Assembly (NCBI RefSeq): GCF_905147365.1
Contig: NC_056428.1
Coordinates: 41,273,001-41,337,000 of the forward strand
Reading direction: 5' to 3'
From: Aricia agestis
Lineage: Eukaryota > Arthropoda > Insecta > Lepidoptera > Lycaenidae
DNA: 64,000 nucleotides
A program made the position numbers and the translations under genes. Positions 1-13,300 of the stretch are shown here, one piece after another. The notes below the pieces were generated by a model. It did not search any database. It was not told the origin of the DNA and was given only the letters and a program-made list of their open reading frames with translations. Every line of letters starts with the position of its first letter. Position 1 is the first letter of the stretch.

Positions 1-97
1 TACACAACATTAATATTATATTGAACATCTCTACTCTATAACTACAAATAACATGGCAACAAGTTTCGATTATTATTATTATATTTACCTAATGCAG

Positions 98-241
98 ATT
101 TGCCAAATGAAGTGGACTTACAAGAATGTTCTTGGCACGCTTTGGCAATGGGGCAATGGCTACACGGTCGATGTTCGAATCGTGATCCAGGATTAAGATA
201 TATTACGGATTGCAGGATTTCAATAAATCGGAAAATTCAAG
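98..241 (+). CDS. Candidate internal exon of an unidentified plus-strand gene
   Basis: Bounded by a plausible acceptor (TTTACCTAATGCAG) and donor (CAAG|GTATTT), 144 nt, phase 1 in and 1 out. It reads LPNEVDLQECSWHALAMGQW then LHGRCSNRDPGLRYITDCRI and SINRKIQ, a well-mixed composition with Trp and Cys that looks like real protein. I do not recognise the family. Its phase matches the candidate terminal exon at 3064-3140. It would be convergent with the kinase gene. Confidence 0.5.
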
Positions 242-292
242 GTATTTATTTATGTATGTATCACGGGGAGTGCTCTAAGTAACCGTTCGGAA

Positions 293-527
293 CATGGGCG
301 TACCCAGATTCTGGGCCAGGGGGGGGGGGGGGGGCAAATTACCCAGGTTCTGGGCCAGGGGGGGGCAAATCAGATTTTTTATAAGCTAGGTGTTTATAAA
401 GAATAAAAAAAAAAAAATTTTTAATTCTAAAAATATTGTTAATTTTTGATTTTTATTGATAAAAGTACTAGATAATATACTTAGTAGGGACGTCAACATG
501 ATCTGCCCCCCCCTCGGTACGCCCATG
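293..527. mobile_element. hAT-like MITE with 8-bp target duplication
   Basis: Terminal inverted repeats start CATGGGCGTACC, with the complement at 516-527. The identical 8-mer GTTCGGAA flanks both ends (285-292 and 528-535), as expected for hAT transposition. Inside are poly-G runs (319-334 and near 358) and a partial direct duplication of the first 50 bp. Confidence 0.75.
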
Positions 528-639
528 GTTCGGAATCATACCTCCTGCAACTTTTCGCCATCATTCGTCACGCGAAAAATATAAAATCCTCATCACCGTG
601 ACGAGTGGCAGTCTTCCACCGGGTGTTTTCTGTCACGCA

Positions 640-850
640 CTGTGAAACTCTGAAACCAACTGTCACCAGCAGTATTTTCGGACTTATTCGACCTGCAAAC
701 CTTCAAGAAGCGAGCTTATTCCCTCTTAAAAGTCCAGCAACGCCAGGTGCATTGCCGGACTCTTCTGATGTTGCGAGTGTCCATGGGCGACGGTAGTTGC
801 TTTTCATCACGTGACCCGTTTGCTCGTTTGCCAGCTTATTTCATATTCGC
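640..850 (+). repeat. SINE-like family A copy, 3' part
   Basis: Shares with 2282-2462, 10875-11012, 41411-41755, 52440-52755 and 58684-59001 the module 'AAAGGCCGGCAACGCACC', 'GCGAGTGTCCATGGGCGACG' and 'GACCCGTTTGCTCGTTTGCC', usually followed by an A-rich tail. This copy is 5'-truncated and has no tail. The 850-2280 interval holds only AT-rich sequence with no feature I can support. Confidence 0.75.
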
Positions 851-2281
851 GCCAACACAGCCTTGTAAGTCTGTAAGTGTAGACATTAGAATATCGTTTG
901 ATATCGTAGACAACATTTATTCTTGTAGCGGTGTTGTATTATGGCAAATCTAACTATTCTATGGAACTGAAAATGTAAAAAATGAGAATCATAAAAGGTC
1001 CATCGACTTTCAGTAAATAATCATCATACTGCTATCGTCTATTTAGTTAAATACCCACTTCTAGCTAGTCTGAACAACACTAATTGTATTACGGCTTACT
1101 TATGTTTACGTTTATATTTTTTATCTTTCTTCTTCAATCTTTCAAGAAGACAATCTTATTTTTATATGGCATGAGTATATAAAAAACTTTATTTATTGTT
1201 TCAATGAACGTGTAGGGGGTTTTGGCGAATAAAGAGAAAATTCCGAGCTCAGCTCGATCTTCCAGGTACTTATCAAAGTCGCGATAACAGTTTGATTGAA
1301 GAAAATGTATATGTGTTAGTGTTAACTAGCAGTAGGGGAATGTCTAACACTTACGCTTACATCTAAGTACATTTAGCTGAGATTAAGCACATCGATAATA
1401 CTCTTACAAGTACAGTCATATTATTCTAAGCGTCACACCGATACGACACGCAGCGCGGCCCTTTCAATAGTAAATTGAACTTTATTTACTAAACAAAAAG
1501 ATTCACGTTCGAATGCAAGAATATTTTCCGCTAAGGCTTCACGACATTGTGGTGCTCTCAAGGAAAAGTTCTCTTGTGTGTGTAAAATTTTGAATAACTA
1601 AGTATCTATGTTGAAGATGCCGCGCGCCGTGCCGCGTCACTTTCGGTGATTCGACCCTACATTTAAGGGAAGTATATACTTAATATACAAAACAACAGTA
1701 TAAATATGTAGATACCTGTATACAGGGGGACGAAATTGGTCACTTCATCGAAATGATACTATTCGAGAGAGACATTAAGTACAAATAATCACATTTCTGT
1801 ACAAATAAAAAGGTTCTTAAATAGTTAGGTACAAAAAGTAAACCTAGGTAAAATGTAAAGTTATTGGAACACGAGAATAAAAATGTCTAAAGAATAAAAT
1901 TTTGAAGTAGCAGCTCAAAAAACTTTGTATTCTGCGAGTAAACAAACTACTCTTCAAATACTTTAGTGCCTGGGACAGGTTCAGTATAGTTCAGTACAGT
2001 CGTAGCAGCCTGACAGTAGATAATACTAAACTACAGAGACATACACACTACGCCAAGCCAGTTAAAGATATGGTAGTATTGTCACTTGAACTACACAGTA
2101 CACCAAATAGATTAAAAAACATACAGAAGAATTGCATGTTATGCCCCCTTCGGGTGAATAAAGCCAGTTCTGGCACATATAAAATTCAATATAATACATT
2201 ATAAATCTATTCTGAGAACATTTCAATAATTGTAATTGAGACCAACTTTTCAAGCCTTACTCTATTAATGTTATATTTTAT

Positions 2282-2470
2282 TATAACCAGCAGTATTTCC
2301 GGACCGATACGACCTGCAAACCTTCAAGAAAAGAGCGTATACCCAATTAAAAGGCCGGCAACGCACCTGCAGCTCTTCTGATGTTGCGAGTGTCCATGGG
2401 CGACGGTAGTTGCTTACCATCAGGTGACCCGTTTGCTCGTTTGCCCCCTTATTTAATTAAAAAAAAAATA
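2282..2470 (+). repeat. SINE-like family A copy with A-rich tail
   Basis: 5'-truncated copy of the family described at 640, ending in a run of A (2459-2469). From here to the candidate exon at 3064 there is only AT-rich sequence; 3141-3881 is also without recognisable features and should include both genes' 3' ends. Confidence 0.8.
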
Positions 2471-3063
2471 ATATTATAAACGTATAATATTCTCTTGTAA
2501 TAGTTAGTGATTTAAATATCTACGTAGGAAAACAAAAAAAAATTGAATGATAATCGTAGCAAATATTTTGTACACTCTATTTCTGATCGTTTATTTTATG
2601 GAAACTCTTAAACTTCGAATTTTCAAAAAGTTTTATAAAAGTTTGATAAGTAAAGTTTTGAAACAGAGTGATATTATGTGGTAGGATTTTTACTGTCGAT
2701 TCAAGAAAACTTATAGGTATATTTCGGATAATTCAATTCGGACAGATACAGTTAGCATATCATACTATCATTTGTGAGAGTTTCGACGTGGTTTCAGCGA
2801 TCTAATATGTAAAATCCATTTTTATAAAATATAATTTCGTATAAACTTTGAAAAGTGGTTTAAACATTCATACGTATCAAAACATACATTCCTGTAGCAA
2901 ACATTATATTATTTAACATTCATACGAAAATATGTTATTTTGTAAATAACTTTTAACTTTTAGTTAGGTGGGAGGGATACATTTATTTTAGACTTGTATT
3001 TATATATATATTTGTATATAATCATCTAAATTTGAGGCTTTTCACAATTCCCGTTCTGCTTAG

Positions 3064-3140
3064 AATCGGAAACTCACCATTTAGTTTCTGATGAAGTTTC
3101 CAAATCCTCGTCAAACGGAAACCCTGAATACTACCGCTGA
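3064..3140 (+). CDS. Candidate terminal exon of the same plus-strand gene
   Basis: A good pyrimidine tract and acceptor (CCCGTTCTGCTTAG) are followed by 25 codons ending in TGA. Joined to the phase-1 end of the exon at 98-241 it would read E then SETHHLVSDEVSKSSSNGNP and EYYR. The hydrophilic tail is typical of a protein C-terminus. The stop is about 740 bp from the kinase stop on the other strand. Only splice signals and phase support it. Confidence 0.4.
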
Positions 3141-3881
3141 CTGTCATCACTCATCATGATCATCCGTCATCACTCATCACTAGAAATACTTATAGCTACT
3201 ATACTACGACTGGAATCGTTTGCACGATTTCAGTGCCCGCTGTTTGAGCTGGGATTTAAAACTATCTTATACACGAATTTAGAAATGTTCTACGTACCAC
3301 CCTTGACCCGGGTAAGGCTTGGCATATTGACACAGAGTTAAATATTATAGATAACTAGATTCATTTCCAAAACATACATCACAGTCCCTCATTCCATTCA
3401 TCAGTCTTGACTCATAGCAAACCTATTCGAAAAGATAATCATGATTTTTGTAATCTTAAGATTTTATAATCTTGATAATATCAATAAGCAAAAGTGTCAA
3501 TTGACACTAAAATTTGGCACCAGCCAAAAATATCAGATTCCAAATACAAACGGCTACAGTTATAATAATTTTAAACTAAACTAACACGTTGATCTAGATA
3601 TTCTATATACAATTCGCTGAGTTAATTAAAGTTTTTTCTTCACCTTAACTTCCTGAGCTGAGCTTAGCTTCCTGAGAACATTAAACATACTAAGCAAAAC
3701 ATAGCTTCAATATCCTTAAAACTGAATAGCTTTTCAAGCTACAAATAACAATATATAATATATGAGTCGAGATAGAGCTCTTAGATTCACCAGATCTATA
3801 AATATCAATGCCCCAACGGCTACCCAATTAAAAGAGTTTTCGCCAATCAAAGTGGCAGAGCCACTTTGACTGGCTTGTATT

Positions 3882-4076
3882 TCATTCACAACCCTCAATG
3901 ATGAGTGCAGCGGCTTTGGCGCAGTCGCCCGCCGCTTGCTCGAGGATCTCGAGACATTGCTTGTCCGTGGCCTCAGCTTTGCCAAAGATTGCCATTTTGA
4001 CGCGTGACAGCTTGATGGCGGAGTGAATGTTCCAGCCGCAGGATTTGAGAGCCTCCAGACATAGCTCCGGTGACAC
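3882..4076 (-). CDS. Ack-like: Ack-like terminal exon: UBA-like domain and stop
   Basis: 64 codons and TGA. VSPELCLEALKSCGWNIHSA, IKLSRVKMAIFGKAEATDKQ, then CLEILEQAAGDCAKAAALII and EGCE. The C..AL...GW....A pattern is the helix 2/3 signature of a UBA domain, and a second similar half follows, as at the C-terminus of ACK1/TNK2, where it binds ubiquitin. No clear AATAAA is seen close to the stop. Confidence 0.93.
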   Translation of the reverse strand: MSPELCLEALKSCGWNIHSAIKLSRVKMAIFGKAEATDKQCLEILEQAAGDCAKAAALIIEGCE

Positions 4077-5743
4077 CTGTAATGTATGGGAAGGTATTTT
4101 TGAGACGCGGTTGTATTGTGTGGCACGGGATTTTGTGGTAATAGCTGTTGCAATCTAGCGGCGGAGGTGGGACACATTATTATTGTTATCTTTGTTTAGG
4201 CCCTAGATGTATTATTAGTATACGCCTTCATGATTATCTCAGTAACAAAATCTTATAAATCGATCGTTTTAATTAAAACAATAATGATTATAATAATATA
4301 TTTTATACGCTTAAAAGAAAATATGATTTATAAAATAATTTCAACTTGTATGTTCTCCGCACTTTAGCGAGCGAGGAATTTGATACATGATCCTGATTCG
4401 AGTTCCGAGAATTGTGCCTCCGTACCTGATTATTGAGGACCTTGCACATGATTCTCACTTCGTCGGACTCGACTCCGCGCTCCTGCGAAGTCGGCTTGTG
4501 ATCTGCGAACTCCAGTAGATCTTCGACTGATACGTGCTCTGGAAAAAATAATAAATATCATTGATAAAATAGCCCGTGTTTTATTCTAAAGTTAAAATTA
4601 CTAAGTATAACAAATTTCATTACAATCTATCCGGTACTTTATTCATTAACTTTCACATTAAGGCTGCCTTTCCAACCGAAAACAACCTACCTCTGCGATC
4701 TTTATTTGTGTGCGTGAAAAAGAAAGAGTGAGCATTAGTGTCGTTGTCATGTTCATTCGAGGGACCGAGTAATAAAATGATGAACTGAGCACGAAATATA
4801 TTTCGTTTCAATGAAAACTTTCAATTTGGCTTAATGTTATCTAAAATCATATTATTATATGTATAGTTAATCAGAGTAAGTTCGGATACAGGGTAAGATC
4901 GGATAATTCAAGTTAACGCTAAATTAAACTAAAGTTACGGTACGGTAGTACAGTTTGCGATTGCAGTATAGCGTATATGCCTGTAGCGCCCGCGCCAGGC
5001 AAAAACGAACACTGACTAATTTAGTGATAAGTTGAATTATCCGGACTTACCCTGATTAACCTTACTATAACTTTTGGTAAGCTGCAAGTTTAATACAATA
5101 AAATAAGCACTACAGTGTTATTATCTTTTTTTTTTAGTGTTGTTCTATTCAGTCCTCCGTCACTCACCGCTAGTCTTCCTCAGCTCCACCTCCTCGAAAA
5201 TGGGTTCGTCGTCTTCGTCGAGGCTGTCGTGTCGGATGACGTAGGGGCCGAACGGGTTGGAGCTGTCGAGCGGCACATCCACTTCGAACGGGTTAGCTAT
5301 GAACTCGTCTATCGGGATTACTGGAAATTAAGGATGCGGTCGTGTTTATATCGTGTTATAAATTCGGTTTTGTTTTCCCATAAGCCATGATGATTTCGGA
5401 CAGTTGCCATTTTAAGTCAATAGAAAAATCATTTAAAAAAACGCGCACGAAGGATTCCGTATCATTGAAGAGCAAAATAAGGCAATTTTTTTTATCGTTG
5501 CCCCCTTAATTTTTTATTTTATTTTAAAATTATTATTAAATATTAAAGTACACATATAATTAAGGACTTTGATAAAAAAATGAAGTCTCAATCTCGTTTT
5601 TTGTATTATACCTGTAAATATTAATTTTATTTTGACTTTAGTATTTGTTGTTCTAGCGGCAACAGATATACATAATATGTATATACATATATCTGTGAAA
5701 ATGTCAACACTCAAGCTATTACCGGTTTTGAGTTACAGCCTGG

Positions 5744-5779
<36 letters not shown>

Positions 5780-7321
5780 GGAGAGACAACGAAGTCTTAG
5801 TAATAGGGTCCCGTTTTTACCTTTTGGGTACGGAATCCTAAAAACGAATAGTATCACCAGAGACCAGAGTAGACAGAGCTAAGGAGTAGCTTGACTTCAA
5901 ACAAACGGGCGAGAATACGCGAGTTGGGCGCGACTGTCACTTTCAACATGTCTCACAATGCTGAGTAACGCATTAACGTACAGCGCGCGCCGGCCGATAT
6001 GACATACTATGTCAAACGTATCGAGATCTCTTCTGAGTCTTTTTTCAAAAGGGTCTAAGCTACTGGTCTGGTTAAGACCACGGTAGTTTAATCGTGGCTA
6101 TAACTAGTCTGTTGCTAGTTGGTTTGGAGATAAGCAATGACGGGGCCTGGCCCCCTCCCCTAAAGTCACACGTGTGACATTCTAATCGGGCAATGTTGGG
6201 GAGAGCTACGAAAATAAGCTATTTTTATCTGACGTGGGGACACGGGACCCCCCTGGTCTTAAGGGGTCCGACCCCTTACTCACTCTCTGACGTGTGAGGC
6301 TGCTCGCGCGCGGTAGCACAAACTAGCTGCGTACGAGTTATCGCGGTAGATGAGCTCAAGTTATTAATGTTGTTGCATAAAAGAGGGCCGTCCGCGCGTG
6401 TATGTTCTAATGTCAAAATAATTGGTAGAGCTCTCTACGACTATGTCGCGGCCGCGGTTATGATTTGGCCTACTCGTTAGTTCTGTTTACTCTGGTATCA
6501 CATTAGCTACACTTACTTTGTGTCGGCTCCAGTTCAGGTCGCGTATTCTGGTAGATGTTGACGTGCGGCGGCAGACCGCTGTCGTCCGGTGTGTCACGCA
6601 GCGGGTGACGGCGCACGTGGCGCGGCCGGTCGACCAGCTGCGGCTTGCTGCTGCGATTCGGCACCGCTAGTGATGACTGAAACGAGAGGCTTATAATATT
6701 ATAACTGACCTTTGCCCGCGGTTTCGATCGCGTTAAGAAGACTCATAATTATTAATCAGGAATCAAAGTCTCAGCCTGTTCGGTTTAAAATTGACAAAGT
6801 TTCATACAAATGTTCATCCCCTACTTTATCCCCTTGGGGTAAGAATTGATCAAAATCCTTTCTCAGCAGATGCCTACGTCATAACATCTACCTGCATGCC
6901 AAATTTCAGCCCGATCCTCCGTTTGGGTTGTGCGTTGACAGATCACTATGTCAGTCAGTCAGTCACCTTTGAGTTATATATATTTAGATATAGCGAACGG
7001 CATTAGGATCGCTTGGCGATATGGAGGAAGTGATTGGGGCATCGTACTAGAGGGGGTACTAGACCCCCTCTAGCGAGTAGCGCAATTACTCCTTGCCAAT
7101 AGAAGGAGTGAGTCTCCTATCGGTGCGCGCTTGCCTGCTCACTTATCGCCCTACCATAAAATCGAACACTGCAATTCCTTTTTTCATCTTTATATTTCTA
7201 ACTAATCAAATCAAATTATTTTTATCTTATATCTTTAAACGAGCAATTCTAGTATATATATAAATATAATCTCGGAATCAGCTCCAACGATTTTCATGAA
7301 ATTTAGTATATAGGGGGTTTC

Positions 7322-7383
<62 letters not shown>

Positions 7384-10300
7384 TGGTGGTAGTTCATAGT
7401 AAAACTATGAAAGGGTGTATGTTATGTAAAACACGGTACAAAAAGGGATGTGGGGTTACATTTCACAAGTAAGTGATTTTAACAGCTCATTTCTACGATA
7501 TTAAACTTTTATTGATAATATAGGCACTTAAAAATGTGGCACTAATCTTATTATACCGTATTCACCACATATTTACCTTTGTTTTACCGATTTTTGATAA
7601 ACAATAAAATTCAATAGTGCTGGAGTTTTCTGTCGATAAAACTTATCGATATCTATAATAATTGTATTGAAATCTCCGATAACCGATTTTTATTATCAAA
7701 TACATATTATACTCTTAAAATAATTGACAGGTTTCCGTCTGACGAAGGAAGACTAGAATTATGGTTGAAAAACATTAAAAAGCCTGGTTGGCGTCTGAAA
7801 ATTGCTACTACCGCTTGCCGTTACTATTTGAAGTGTATAAACGTTCTCTGTGAAAATACAAGGCGCAAAACTACCATTTGATCGTGATCATGTTTGGAAA
7901 ATTTATTTCAGCGTCTACTCTTTCTTGACAGACTGTAACTGTGTAACGGTAACTAATAAAATATAATGTTAAAGGATCGCACATATATTTTTATTATTTA
8001 TAAATACCTTGCCTACTCCACCCCAATAAAAAAATGTATTCAAACGTTCCATATTTATTTATGGATCGCATTATCTAATTAGTTAATTTCCCTCGCACTT
8101 CTGCAATCAGCGCCAAAATGGCGAAAATCAAATGAGATAAAGTAAATCGATAAAAATTGGCTTGCTAGATCCATAAATAAATAAGGAACTTTTATATTAT
8201 TACTAGACTTTCCGCGCGGCTTCTCCCACGTAAATATCTAATTACACAGACAAATTGGTCCACAAAAAATAGTCTATATAATCCTTCACGTTATACATTC
8301 CCCCGCTTTTTCCACATTTTCCTCTATTTCTTAGCTCCCATAAGTCTCAGCGTGATAATATATATAAAATAGGCTGTCTAACACTGAAATAATTGTTCAA
8401 ATTGGACCAGCAGTTCCTGAGATTAGAGCGTTCAAACAAACAAACTCTTCCGCTTTATAATATAATATGATGAGATTAGTTAGGGTCTAATCACACAGAA
8501 CACTTATTCAGCTTTGTTCAGCTTTAATACGATACAATGTAGCACTACTTTGATAATATCAGAAATGAAATTAGAAAATACAATACAACAAAGTTTTCGT
8601 TAGAAGCTTATCTTCAGTTTTGTTTTTAGTTTTTCGTAGTGCTACTTCACGTTGTCTACGTATGAAATCGTTGTTAATTTATTACGCCTATCTAAATTAC
8701 GGAGAGGAAGTCTGTAATCTTTAATACAAATATGTAGCGTTTGTATTATTCAATTTAATATTTTTGTCCTAATGGTCGACATTATCTGAATCTGGAAACA
8801 TTTCATCGATAATAGAAAAGACAGTTGTACATCACTAGTATTAGTTCCAAATACTCCCACTACTGCTATCAGCGCCAATATGGCGTCATGATGGCGACTT
8901 TCAAACGTATTTTTTACGTCAAATTTAGTTCCTATCCCTAATAATGGGATCTGATTCCGCTTCAAACAGGCACAAAAAATAGCTGTCATTTCAAACGGTA
9001 TCATCAGTCCAGCGTACTTGTATAATGGAGGTCAGTGACTGGCATATATGACGACCTCTGTGGCTCAGTGGGTGGGTTGTCGGTAGCTCAAGCCGGGGGT
9101 CGCGGGTTCGAATCCCGCCGACGGAACAAAAAGTTTTCAAAGTTCCTGGGTCATGGATGTATATTAAATATGTGTATTATATAATAAAAATCTTAAATAT
9201 ATGTATAGTATAAAAGTATTAAAAGTATTTCCGTTGCCTGGTACCTGTAACACAAGTCCTTCAGGTACTTAGCACGGGGCCAGACTGACGTGGTGTGAAG
9301 CGTGCATAGATATTATTATTATTATTATAGGAACGTAGAGCACAGCACTACGGGTGTGTCGCCCGCCATGCTGTTACAACGTAGAACGCTACGTACGAGA
9401 TAAGACCATTTGAGGCGGGGTAGACCGATTGAGAAAAGGGTGCGGGTAGCTCAAGAAAAGCAAATAGAGTCCGCCAGGGGTCAAGCGCGAGCTTTTCAAG
9501 TTGGGGAGTATGTCGTGGTGCGCAATTACGCCCAAGGCGAAAAATGGGTGCAAGGGAGAGTAGAGGAAGGAGTAGGCTCTCGGCACTACGTAGTGAATAC
9601 GGGTCTAGGGCAACTTAAAAGGCACGTGGACAGTGCCGTATGAGCCTCCGGACTCGCATACCCCGGAAACCTCAAGGGGTCCCTGTAGTAACCCAGCTGC
9701 GGGCGAGGGTGGCGCCCCCGTACTAGTAGAAACACCTCCTACAAGCGACACTCCCGTTGCGACGAATCCACCGACCTCAGTTCCACCTGTACGCTTGCAC
9801 CGACCCAAGCGCCTTACGAGGCCGATTGATAGGTTTGGCTATTAGTTGATTAATATTATTTTATTAAGTTACTTAGGCTGATTATTTGGATGTTTGAGAG
9901 AATAATTGGGTTACTTAGGCAAGTTATGTAGTATTTAATAATTTAGTGTGAATTTAGTGTGATACAAATGATACCAAACACGGCATATTTATCTTAACTT
10001 TATTTTTTTACTCTGTATGTTTTGTCCGCTAGAGGGCGCCACATTTTGTGATAGATTTTGTGAAACCCTATATTATAGGCCTATAACCAGCGGACAATTA
10101 AGACGCTTCTAATGATATGTCATTTGTCGAATTCTGATAAGTAGTTTAGAAGTTACGGGGGAACAGATGAACATACATATATACATACATATATACATAC
10201 ATACATAGCCTGTCAAAATCATAACCCTCCTTTTGCTTTGCCGTAGTCGCGTAAAAAAATATTACTTAGACACTATTATTTTTTAAATATATTTTCCTTG

Positions 10301-13300
10301 GGTCGAAAGTACCCAAATTTTAGTTTTTTGAACTTTTAAAAATTCATATCTTTAAAAATATTAACTTTATCGTGAAAAGACATTGGACCTTTTTTATTGG
10401 TATTTCAATAAACAATATAAAAAAAATTGTCCGGTTGTAATATAACAATTCCTTCCAATTGTTTAAACAATGTTTGTTTAAACAATATGGCACCGGGTTG
10501 CGCCATGGCAACACGCATTTATATCATCAGGAAGGAAATTTGAAGAGGATCGCATAAAAAAATTGAGGTGGAATAGTTTTCGGTACTCATGCGCCGATTC
10601 GTGCTGGACTAATATATTATAGAAGATAAATAAAACTTACATCTTCATCGTCATCATCACTGGAGGGAGGTGTCGGTAGTCTGAAATTAATATTTCAATT
10701 TATAAGTATGTTTTTAATTACTGTACTTATAAAAATAAGGAAAGTCATATTGTTTGTTTATTTGCATGAACTGAAAAATAATTATGAAATAAAATATACA
10801 TACATATAATCTTTGTTGACAATAAATCTCGATGGAACTTTAAGGTTTGCCATATTCTTTGTATCTGCGGCAAAATATCAACCTACAAGAATAGAGCGTA
10901 TTCCCTCATAAAAGGCCGGCAGCGCACCTGTAGCTCTTCTGATGTTGCGAGTGTCCATGGGCGACGGTAGTAGCTTACCATCACGTGACCCGTTTGCCCC
11001 CTTACTTTATAAAAAAGTATATAATATAATTATAACATTATATTTACCTGGGCTTCAAAGTCTTCATGATCGGCTTCGGCATGGACCTGAAGTCGTTGGG
11101 TGGTCTCGGCGCGGGCTTCGGCATCGTGGCCGGTCTCGGCAGGGTCTTCGACTGCGACTAGGGAATATTCGACAAATTTACTATTCGAATAATTCGAATA
11201 TTTTACAAAATTTTTCGAATAATCCAAATAATTTTACAAAAATTTTTCGAATTTTTTTTTGAATATTATTCGAAAATTTTGAAAAATGCTGATAACTCCG
11301 ATTAAAAGAAAAACGAAGCTATGTACAAACTTTTTCTTAATAGTATAAAGTAAATAATTCTTGTTTTTACTTTTATCAACAGTTAATCTTCATTTTTAAA
11401 CAATTTAAAAATGTATATAAGGCTGTAACCTTGGAAAATAAATAAAAGCTGTAAATTGTAAACCATTTTCGATCGTACCACCTTTTACTTTTCTCATGTG
11501 ATTATGCTTAGTCTTTACTTTAGTTTTACGACATTATGATATTATCTGTTCCTTAATCTGTAGGACAATGTTACTGTTAAATTATATAAATAATAACCTA
11601 TCACTGCATAAAATTTGCTGGTTAGGGTTCCATTTTCCATTTCCCTTTTTTTTTAATTTTTTTTTTTAAATGGAACCCCCCAAAAAAAAGGGTTCCATTT
11701 TAGGGTTCTGTAATCAACAGGCCCTCGTTAAATCCTAACGACTAAAACATGGTCAACGTCGACGATGAATGGTCGTATATTAATTTGTTAGACTAAAAAC
11801 AGATTTTTATACTATTAAAGGTCTAGAATATTCATGAATAATATTACATTTCTAAAATAAACTCAATTATGTTCTTAATCTATATTAATTGTATATGTTT
11901 AATAGCATTTTAAAGAAAAATAAAATATATTCTTATTATTACAATTATTCGAAAAATTACCTATTTGGAGAATATTCGTATAATAAAATCGTCGAATATT
12001 CGAATAAAACGAGTATTCGAATAACATACCCTAACTGCAACAGATTGCACGATATATGGCGGCATGGCCCCTGATATTTATCCTACTAATATTATAAAGC
12101 CGAAAGGTTGTTTGGAAGTATGGAGGTATAGATGTATGGATGTATGTATGTTTGTTACTCTTTCACGCAAAAACTACTGAATGGATTTTAATGAAACTTT
12201 ACAATATCATAGCTTATACATCAGAATAACATATAGGCTACAATTTTAACCGACTTTCAAAATGGGAGAGGTGTTATGTTCGTTTTCTTATGTTCAACGA
12301 TTACTCCGCCGTTTGTAAAACCGATTAAAAAAAATCTTTTGGTATATAGGGTAATATCCCAATTTGGTATTATATTCACAAAAGTGGTGATCTGATGAAG
12401 GATCCATAAGTAATCGAGGGAACTCCTCAAAATTTAAAGGGAAACATGTGGTCTTCGGTTTCGTGAAAAGTATTCTAAGCATATGCTACCAACAAGTAAG
12501 ATTTTGCACCGAGGTATACCTGGTATACCGTGGTTCGGAAGGTGCTGAGAGAACTCCTGATTCTTTATAGATACAAGTTTGGGAGTTTCATCGTTGTTTT
12601 AAGAACGGAAAGCATAATATGCTACTATGCTAATTACATTCATCATCATCATCCTCATCACTACTCGAGTAATTTGTTAAGCGATAATTAAAAAAATCTA
12701 TAAGTACCTACCTAATATTATAAACCTGAAGAGTAAGTATGTTTGATTAAACGCGTTAATCTCAGGAACTACAGGTCCGATTTAAAAACTTATTTCAGTG
12801 TTAGATAGCTACGACCGACGATACGACCGAAGAAACTCAGGAAAATGTGGGGAAAACGGGGAAATATTAGAAATTACGAACTACTGGAGCAATTTTTATT
12901 GCAATATTTGGCATAGATATAGAGTAGACCAAGTGAAGGGAGTAGGGACATAAGCTATTTTTTATGGGAAAATGTACGGTTTCCGTAAAATTCCTAATTT
13001 ACGCGGGCGAAGCAGCGCGGGACATCTATTATAAATAAAATAATTAAATGCTTGCCAATTTTTACAGCTTAAGGGCCTGCATTCCCGGAAACGGACGATT
13101 TAATTGATGTATAAAAAAACGACGATCAAAAAACTATAAAATAGCAGGCGCAAAGTGTGTGACTGAAAGCGTACCAGCCGAACCTTTGCGCCTGCTATTT
13201 TATAGTTTTTTGATCGTCGATTTTTTATACATCAATTAAATCGAGTCAAAAAAACGAATCGCCCTAGATATATTTAATTCAGTGCAAAAATTATCTGAAA

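Noticed and set aside
3734..4177. 147-aa minus-strand ORF overlapping the last kinase exon
   Set aside because: It is a different frame from the UBA-like exon, whose frame is fixed by the upstream exon phases.
9055..9127. tRNA gene
   Set aside because: A and B boxes are present but the acceptor stems do not pair and a SINE body with (ATT)n tail follows, so it is a tRNA-derived SINE head. The same holds for 54126-54195 and for the minus-strand heads at 32750 and 56600.
12081..13028. Autonomous Helitron
   Set aside because: No Rep (HUH) or helicase motifs in any copy in this window; all are short and non-autonomous.
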